Positions 58,804 to 64,000 of a DNA stretch of 64,000 nt are shown in pieces. Under the pieces are notes generated by a model that had not been told where the DNA came from, did not search any database, and saw nothing but the letters and a program-made list of their open reading frames with translations. Numbering within the stretch: position 1 is the first letter of the stretch; each line of letters starts with the position of its first letter. Location of the stretch: the NCBI GenBank assembly GCA_016197205.1, contig JACPWG010000017.1, forward strand, positions 27,950 through 91,949, given 5' to 3'. A program made the translations under genes and the position numbers. The stretch is from Planctomycetota bacterium. GTDB lineage: Bacteria; Planctomycetota; MHYJ01; WSZJ01; JACPWG01.

Positions 58804-61800
58804 ATGGGTCGCGAGCGAGAATCGGATCCCCCGCCGGCCCCCCGTCAGCCGTCGGCGGGACGTAGAGAGGAGGACACGGTCCTCGCCACGGCCGGCGCCG
58901 CGGAAACAAGGACCGAGACGGCAAGAGGGAACGCAGGGCCGGCCACCCCCGCGCTGCCGGCGCCCGGGTGTCCCGTGCTCGTGCCCGTCCCCGCGGCAGC
59001 CGGGCAGTCCTTTGGCCGCTATCGGCTGCTCGACCACCTCGGCCAGGGGGGCATGGGCACCGTTTGGAAGGCGTGGGACGGCGCGCTCGGTCGCACGGTC
59101 GCGCTGAAGCAGCTCCTCTACGAGGGGCCGGGGACCGGCCGCGCGGTGGAGCGCTTCCTGCGCGAGGCCCGGCTGGCCGCGCGCCTCAGCCATCCCCACA
59201 TTGTTCCGATCTTCGACGTGGGCGCGATCGACGGCCGCCACTATCTCACGATGGCGTACGTCGAGGGGAGGACCTTCGCCGCCGCGCTCACGGAGTCGTC
59301 GAGCGCCAAACGCGGGTCGGCAGCCGCGCGCGCCGAGTCGCTCGCCGGGCTCCGCGCCGAAATCGGAGTCCTTGCTGATGTCACGGAGGCCGTCGCCTTT
59401 GCGCACGCGGCCGGCGTGGTCCACCGCGACCTCAAGCCCGCCAACATTCTTCTCGACCTGACGGGCCGGCCGTTCGTCACCGACTTCGGCCTGGCCCAGG
59501 AAGTCGCGCCGCCCGCGGGACCGACCCCGCCCGGGACGCCCGCGCCCCGCCTCACCGGCAGCGGCCAAGCGCTCGGCACTCCGGCCTACATGAGCCCGGA
59601 ACAGGCCCACGGCGACCTCGCGCGCATCGGCCCGCGGAGCGACGTCTGGTCGCTCGGGGTCATCCTGTACGAGCTGCTCACCGGCGCCGTGCCCTTCTCC
59701 GGGTCGTCCCCCTGGGACGTGCTGGCCGAGGTCGTCGGCGCGGAGCCGCAGCGGCCCCGCGCGCGCAACCCGCACGCGCCCGCGGAGCTGGAGGCGGTGT
59801 GCCTCCTGGCGCTGGAAAAGGACCCGGCGCGGCGCTACGCCGGCGCGGACGATTTTGCCGCGGAACTCCGGCGCTGGCTGCACGGCGAACCCGTTCGCGC
59901 GCGACGACACACGCTCGCCTACCGGGTCGCGCGCTGGAGCGTCCGCCGGCGCGCACCCCTGCTCGCCGCCGCGGCCGCAGCCCTCTGCCTCCTGGCGATG
60001 GCCGACCGGCAATGGCGCCAGGCGCGCGCCCACGCCGATGCCACCCGCGACCTCCTCGGGGAGGTCGAGCGAGGGGTGAGCGATTTCGAACGCACCGTCA
60101 TGCGCTCGAGTTCCGCGCCGGAGATCCGGCGCGCGTTCGCACGACATACCCTCGGCCTCCTGGACCGGCTCGTGGCCGACGCCCCGGCGCTCGGGCCGGC
60201 GTACGCGTGGCGCGGCCGCCTCCTCGAGACGATCGGAGAGCGCGCGCGTGCGGACGAGGACTACGACCGCGGCTGCGCCCAAGCGCCCGCCTCAGCCATG
60301 GTCTGGCTCCTGCGGGGTCAGTCGCGCGTCGCCCGCGTCCTGGCGACGCGACGCGCGCCGTTCGCGTTCAGCGATTCCGGCCGCGTTTTCCTCCGCCTGC
60401 CGAAGGAGGAGGACCCGGCGGAAGCCGCCCGCTGCGCGGCGGGCCTGGCGGACCTGGAACAGATGGTTCGACTCGCCTCGGCGGATCCCGACCTGGGGGA
60501 GCGCAGGCTGCGCATCGGGCGCGCCATGGCCGCGGCAGCCCGCGGCCGACCGGAGGACTGGCCGGTCGTCCTTTCCCTGCTCTCGGGACTCGAGGAGCCC
60601 CAGGCGCAATGGCTTCGGGGCCTGGCCTTGTGCTACCTCGGGAGGCTGGACGAAGCCGGGCCGCCGCTCGACGCCTCTCTCCAGGAATGGTCGTGCTATC
60701 CGCAGGCATTGGAGACACGCGCGCTGGTCCGGGTCGTCCAGGCCGCCCGTGGGGCCGCGCCGGGCTCCGACCCCTCGGCGCTCCTCGCGGGCGCCTTGAC
60801 GGACCTGGACCTGGCCGTCGCCGTGACGCCGAGCTCCGACCTCCGCCGCTGTCTGCGCGCCGCCGTGCTGGTGAAGCAGGCGGAGCTGGGGCTGTCGCGC
60901 GACGCGGACCCGCGGCCGTGCATCGACCGCGCCGTCGACGAGTGCGCGGACGTCCTCCGGCGAAGTGCGCTCTTCGTCCAGGCCTACGAGGTCCGTGCGA
61001 ACGGCCTGCGCGTACGCGCGGAGCAGGAGGCGCGTCACGACGTGGATGCGCGCCCGACGTTCCTGCGGGCCGAAGCGGACCTGTCGGAGGTCGTGCGTCT
61101 CTCTCCCGGAGACGGCCTGGCGTATTACAACCGGGGCGTCCTGCGCGCGCGCGGGGCGCGGGAGGAGAGACGGCACGGCGGGGACGAGCGCCCGGCTCTT
61201 CGCGCCGCGGCCGAGGACTTCGAGGAGGCGCTCCTGCGCGGAGGGGAGCCGAGCCGCGCGCTCTGCGGGTTGGGCACGGCGCGGGTCGACCTGGGGGAGG
61301 CGGAGGCGCGGCACGGCGGCGACGTCGTGCCGCTCGCCCGGGCCGCGGTGAGCGACCTCACGCGCGCGCTCGAGCGCGACCCGGGGCTGACCGCTGCTTT
61401 CTTCGCCCGCGGAGCGGCCTGGCACGACCTCGCGCTCGTGGAGCAACGCGCCCGCCGCGACCCAGGCCCGGCGTACGCGCAGGCCGAGTCCGACCTGCGC
61501 GCCGCCGTCGCCCGCGGCTCTCCAGCGGCGAACCTGCGCTTGGGGATGGTCCTGTGCGGGCAAGGCCGCCTGCCCGAGGCGATGGAGGCGTTCGAGGCGG
61601 CGGGACGCGACGCGCCCGAGACGGCCGCGGAAGCCCGGGAGCGCTGGGCACAGGTCCGCGCGCAACTGGATCGGGCGGTGCCCCGTTGGTTCGCGCTCCT
61701 TTCGGCGGCCGAGGACGCACGCGAACGGCGGGACGATGCCGCCGCCGCCCCGCGCTACGACGAAGGCCTGGCCCTGCTCGACGAGGCGCTACGGAAATCG

Positions 61801-62106
61801 CCGCAAGAGAAGGCGAGCCTTGCCTCCGACCCCGACATGCGGGCCTTTCTGGCCCGGGTGCGGTATCACTGCGCCGCGCTCGAGGCCCGGCGCTCGCTCG
61901 GAGGCGCCGCGCCGACGGGCATGTCGGCGACCATCGAGCCGGAGGCGGACGCGGCCCAGGCCGCCACCCATCGCGAACGCGCCCTGGAGCACCTGCGTGC
62001 CGCGCGCGAGTGGGGTTTCGACGACCCGGAGCGCGCGCGCCGCGACCCGGACCTCGCCCCCTTGCGCGCAGACCCCCGCTTCGAAGAATCCCTGCGACCC
62101 CGGTAG
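58804..62106 (+). CDS. Transmembrane serine/threonine protein kinase with TPR-containing C-terminal part
   Basis: This 1100-residue protein starts at ATG 58804 behind AGGAGG. The kinase domain (about 72-340) has GQGGMGTVWKAWD, VALKQLL, HRDLKPANILLD (about 206), DFGLA (about 226) and GTPAYMSPEQ (about 263), then SDVWSLGVILYELLTG. A helix near 383-402 (APLLAAAAAALCLLAMA) crosses the membrane. The remaining 700 residues are helical with degenerate TPRs and probably lie outside the cytoplasm. This is the receptor layout typical of planctomycete kinases. The signal is unknown. It lies 555 bp after the TPR membrane-protein gene, with repeats between. Confidence 0.94.
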   Translation: MGRERESDPPPAPRQPSAGRREEDTVLATAGAAETRTETARGNAGPATPALPAPGCPVLVPVPAAAGQSFGRYRLLDHLGQGGMGTVWKAWDGALGRTVALKQLLYEGPGTGRAVERFLREARLAARLSHPHIVPIFDVGAIDGRHYLTMAYVEGRTFAAALTESSSAKRGSAAARAESLAGLRAEIGVLADVTEAVAFAHAAGVVHRDLKPANILLDLTGRPFVTDFGLAQEVAPPAGPTPPGTPAPRLTGSGQALGTPAYMSPEQAHGDLARIGPRSDVWSLGVILYELLTGAVPFSGSSPWDVLAEVVGAEPQRPRARNPHAPAELEAVCLLALEKDPARRYAGADDFAAELRRWLHGEPVRARRHTLAYRVARWSVRRRAPLLAAAAAALCLLAMADRQWRQARAHADATRDLLGEVERGVSDFERTVMRSSSAPEIRRAFARHTLGLLDRLVADAPALGPAYAWRGRLLETIGERARADEDYDRGCAQAPASAMVWLLRGQSRVARVLATRRAPFAFSDSGRVFLRLPKEEDPAEAARCAAGLADLEQMVRLASADPDLGERRLRIGRAMAAAARGRPEDWPVVLSLLSGLEEPQAQWLRGLALCYLGRLDEAGPPLDASLQEWSCYPQALETRALVRVVQAARGAAPGSDPSALLAGALTDLDLAVAVTPSSDLRRCLRAAVLVKQAELGLSRDADPRPCIDRAVDECADVLRRSALFVQAYEVRANGLRVRAEQEARHDVDARPTFLRAEADLSEVVRLSPGDGLAYYNRGVLRARGAREERRHGGDERPALRAAAEDFEEALLRGGEPSRALCGLGTARVDLGEAEARHGGDVVPLARAAVSDLTRALERDPGLTAAFFARGAAWHDLALVEQRARRDPGPAYAQAESDLRAAVARGSPAANLRLGMVLCGQGRLPEAMEAFEAAGRDAPETAAEARERWAQVRAQLDRAVPRWFALLSAAEDARERRDDAAAAPRYDEGLALLDEALRKSPQEKASLASDPDMRAFLARVRYHCAALEARRSLGGAAPTGMSATIEPEADAAQAATHRERALEHLRAAREWGFDDPERARRDPDLAPLRADPRFEESLRPR

Positions 62107-62131
62107 AGACCCCTTCGACAGAGCGGCTGCC

Positions 62132-62677
62132 ATGCCGAACACCCACGCCCCTCGCGCCCGTCGCGTCGTCGTGGTCGGGACCACGGGCTCCGGCAAAAGC
62201 AGCCTCGCGCGCGCGGTGGCCGGCCGGCTCGGCGTGCCGCACGTCGAGCTGGACGCCCTCCACAACGGGCCGAACTGGTCGACTCCGCCTGACGAGGTCT
62301 TCCGCGAGCGCGTGGACCTCGCGTTGCGCGGCGGGGCGTGGGTGGCGGATGGGAATTACAGCCGCGTGCGCGACCTCGTCTGGGGACGGGCGGAGACGAT
62401 CGTGTGGCTCGATTACCCTTTGCGCCTTGTGCTCGCCCGGCTGGTCGCCCGCACGCTGCGCCGGGTGGTAACGGGCGAGCGGCTCTGGAACGGCAATCGG
62501 GAAACCTGGGGGACGCTCTTCAGTCGCGAGTCCATTCTCCTCTGGGCGCTCGAGACGCACGGTCGCAACCGGCGCGCGTACGCGCGGCTGTTCCGCAGCC
62601 CCGACCACATGCGGCTCGACCGCGTGCGGCTTCGGTCGCCGGCCGAGGCAAGGAGGTGGTTGGCGACGCTGAGGTGA
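62132..62677 (+). CDS. P-loop kinase of the adenylate/shikimate-kinase-like group
   Basis: This 181-residue protein has Walker A VVVVGTTGSGKSSLARAVA (about 12-30), HVELDALHNGPNW with the acidic residue after strand 2, GGAWVADGNYSRVRDLVWG and TIVWLDYPLRLVLARLVART. These features define the small 'adenylate kinase or related kinase' (FlaR-like) proteins often annotated as topology modulators. Substrate unknown. It follows the kinase gene by 25 bp. 62678-62746 is the convergent gap. Confidence 0.85.
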   Translation: MPNTHAPRARRVVVVGTTGSGKSSLARAVAGRLGVPHVELDALHNGPNWSTPPDEVFRERVDLALRGGAWVADGNYSRVRDLVWGRAETIVWLDYPLRLVLARLVARTLRRVVTGERLWNGNRETWGTLFSRESILLWALETHGRNRRAYARLFRSPDHMRLDRVRLRSPAEARRWLATLR

Positions 62678-62746
62678 AGGCCGTGTCGCCCCGTCCCCCC
62701 GTCGCCCCGCCCTTGCGCCCACGGGCAGCCGCTTCCCGCCCGAGCT

Positions 62747-63586
62747 TTACTCCCGCAGTCCGCGCAGGAGCCGCAGATTCACCAGGTCCATCCCGCCCTC
62801 CTTCGGCGTTTCCAGGATCATCGGGACCTTGCGAAAGCGGGACGCGTTGAGGAGCGAGCGGAACGCCTCGAGTCCGAGCTTGCCGCGGCCGATGTGCTCG
62901 TGCCGGTCGAGGCGGCTGCCGAGCTCCCCTTTCGAGTCGTTCAGGTGAAAAGCGCGGATCTGGTCCAGCCCGACCATTCGATCGAACTCGCGCATGACCT
63001 TCTTGTAGCCTGACGGGGTCCGGAAATCGTAACCGGCCGCGAAGACGTGGCACGTGTCGAAGCAGACGCCCAGCCGGTCCGGGTCCTTCACCCTAGCCAG
63101 GAGCGCGGCGAGCTGCTCGAAGCGCCGGCCCAGGGTGGAGCCCTGACCCGCGGTGGTCTCGAGGAGGACGCGCAGGCGATACCCGCGCGTGTCCGCGTGG
63201 AGGAGGTCGAAGGCCTGCGCGACGCGCGCCAGCCCGGTCTCCTCGCCGGAGCCCACGTGCGCACCGGGATGCATGATGAGCGACTCCAGCCCGAGTCGCT
63301 CCGCGCGCTCCATCTCGTGCCGGAAGGCCGCGAGCGATTTTCGCCAGAGCGCCTCGTCCGGGCTCGCGAGGTTGATCAGGTAGCAGTCGTGGGCGACGAC
63401 GTTGCGGACGCCCGTGCGGGTCCAGGTCGCGCGCCAGGTCTCGACGTCCGCGTCGGTGAGCGGCTTGGCCCGCCATTGCGAGTTGGACTTCGTGAAGATC
63501 TGGAGCGTGGCGCAACCGACCTCGACGGCCTCCTCGAGGGCGTGGTGCAGGCCGCCGGCGATGGAGAGGTGCGAGCCGAGGTTCAT
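62747..63586 (-). CDS. nfo: Endonuclease IV
   Basis: This 279-residue AP endonuclease cuts abasic sites and trims 3' blocks during base-excision repair. Metal-site motifs are intact: GSHLSIAGGLHHALEEA at the start, IMHPGAHVGSG, LLETTAGQGSTLG, GVCFDTCHVFAAGYD, FHLNDSKGELGSRLDRHEHI and ILETPKE. Three-zinc coordination is expected. Its ATG overlaps the stop of the preceding gene by four bases (ATGA), so it is translated with that unknown protein. Confidence 0.96.
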   Translation of the reverse strand: MNLGSHLSIAGGLHHALEEAVEVGCATLQIFTKSNSQWRAKPLTDADVETWRATWTRTGVRNVVAHDCYLINLASPDEALWRKSLAAFRHEMERAERLGLESLIMHPGAHVGSGEETGLARVAQAFDLLHADTRGYRLRVLLETTAGQGSTLGRRFEQLAALLARVKDPDRLGVCFDTCHVFAAGYDFRTPSGYKKVMREFDRMVGLDQIRAFHLNDSKGELGSRLDRHEHIGRGKLGLEAFRSLLNASRFRKVPMILETPKEGGMDLVNLRLLRGLRE

Positions 63587-64000
63587 TCCGGCAAGCCCCC
63601 GCCTTCGGGGGTGGTCGGCGGGGTCGGTATTTCCGGATAGCGCAGCGCAAAGCCGCGCAGGCTCGCCTCGAGGTCGATCGGCGCGCGCTGGAGACTCGAG
63701 AGGTTGAAGTGACTCTCGCGCGCGATCGAAAGATTCAGGGCCTGGATCTGCTCGTTCATTTCGCCGAGGAGCTTGCGATACCGCCAGAGCGTGTCCGCGA
63801 CGACGGCATTTCGGCGGCGGATGTCGCGGACGATCCTTTCGAGAATGAGGCGCACGCGCGCGTCGACCGGGCCGGCGAGCTGATGGGCGACCTGCACGTG
63901 GAGCCCGGCAAAATGCGGGGCGGGGAAATTCCCGCGGAGATGGTTCCGGGGCTGATCGATGAGCTTCCCATCCTTTCGGTGTTCGGCACCCAAACGGAGC
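63583..64000 (-). CDS. Hypothetical protein, 5' end beyond the window
   Basis: About 136 codons are visible and the frame stays open to the right edge, so the N-terminus is missing. A helical stretch (RVRLILERIVRDIRRRNAVV, YRKLLGEMNEQIQALNLSIA) suggests a coiled coil or bundle, followed by a Pro/Gly-rich end. No family recognised. A TTG at 63993 is a possible internal start, but the preceding codons are also open. It overlaps nfo by ATGA. Confidence 0.6.
   Translation of the reverse strand, partial: LRLGAEHRKDGKLIDQPRNHLRGNFPAPHFAGLHVQVAHQLAGPVDARVRLILERIVRDIRRRNAVVADTLWRYRKLLGEMNEQIQALNLSIARESHFNLSSLQRAPIDLEASLRGFALRYPEIPTPPTTPEGGGLPE

Overview
The window is about 64 kb of very GC-rich bacterial chromosome. 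It has no rRNA or tRNA gene that I can see, and no complete insertion sequence or prophage. Several traits together suggest an uncultured Gram-negative, most likely Planctomycetota-like: two large Ser/Thr kinases fused to TPR repeats, a TMTC-like membrane/TPR protein, Kdo/lipopolysaccharide genes with an outer-membrane porin, BtpA, archease/RtcB, and many short dispersed repeats of kinds common in environmental planctomycete-type genomes. The phylum call is inference from gene content only. Recognisable promoters are sigma70-like (TTGNNN, 17 bp, TANNNT). In at least two cases the predicted transcription start falls at or next to the start codon.

Layout. 1-4483 (minus): a coupled run with a kinase-TPR protein, a zinc-ribbon/TPR protein and a membrane protein that runs off the edge. 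4975-11461 (plus): BtpA, an ABC exporter split by a 335-bp inverted-repeat element, then archease and RtcB; RtcB carries a 500-residue intein. 11645-12712 (minus): a small zinc-ribbon protein and an exported cyclophilin with a clear terminator. 12998-18238 (plus): a membrane glycosyltransferase preceded by a 15-codon leader, then a PstI/BsuBI-type restriction-modification pair and an Mrr-like nuclease. 18581-20962 (minus): the TMTC-like protein. 21192-27150 (plus): topA, an unknown protein, a ParB-domain protein, a UGA-containing selenoprotein of the SelW/Rdx type, and an SMI1/KNR4 protein. 27390-40134 (minus): GT2 glycosyltransferase, a two-component system, LptC/OstA-like protein, KdsC, KdsD, a triple parvulin, a cytochrome c lipoprotein, a porin behind a palindromic operator, and a secreted protein. 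40647-51360 (plus): sugar isomerase, M3-like pseudo-peptidase, C39 membrane peptidase, ChrB-like protein, SDR, UDG family 5, DUF72, a membrane protein and NDH-2. 51445-55775 (minus): a radical-SAM gene remnant, dinB and a small partner gene behind a GAAC-N4-GTTC SOS box, and a broken gene. 56339-62677 (plus): a TPR membrane protein, the second kinase-TPR protein and a P-loop kinase. 62747-64000 (minus): nfo and an unknown partial gene.

The most striking features outside ordinary genes are the hidden selenoprotein and several unrelated families of small (about 100-390 bp) non-coding elements with terminal inverted repeats. Three families have ends beginning CTAGTG, and together with a fourth they lie exactly at TAG stop codons of six genes (topA, the isomerase, the ChrB-like gene, the TPR gene, the cytochrome gene and a pseudogene). 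They look like MITE-type elements targeting nTAG sites, which in GC-rich DNA probably survive mainly as stop codons.

Functional themes are envelope biogenesis (kdsD, kdsC, lptC-like, porin, PPIases), nucleic-acid repair and processing (topA, rtcB/archease, UDG, dinB, nfo), restriction-modification, and kinase/TPR signalling.
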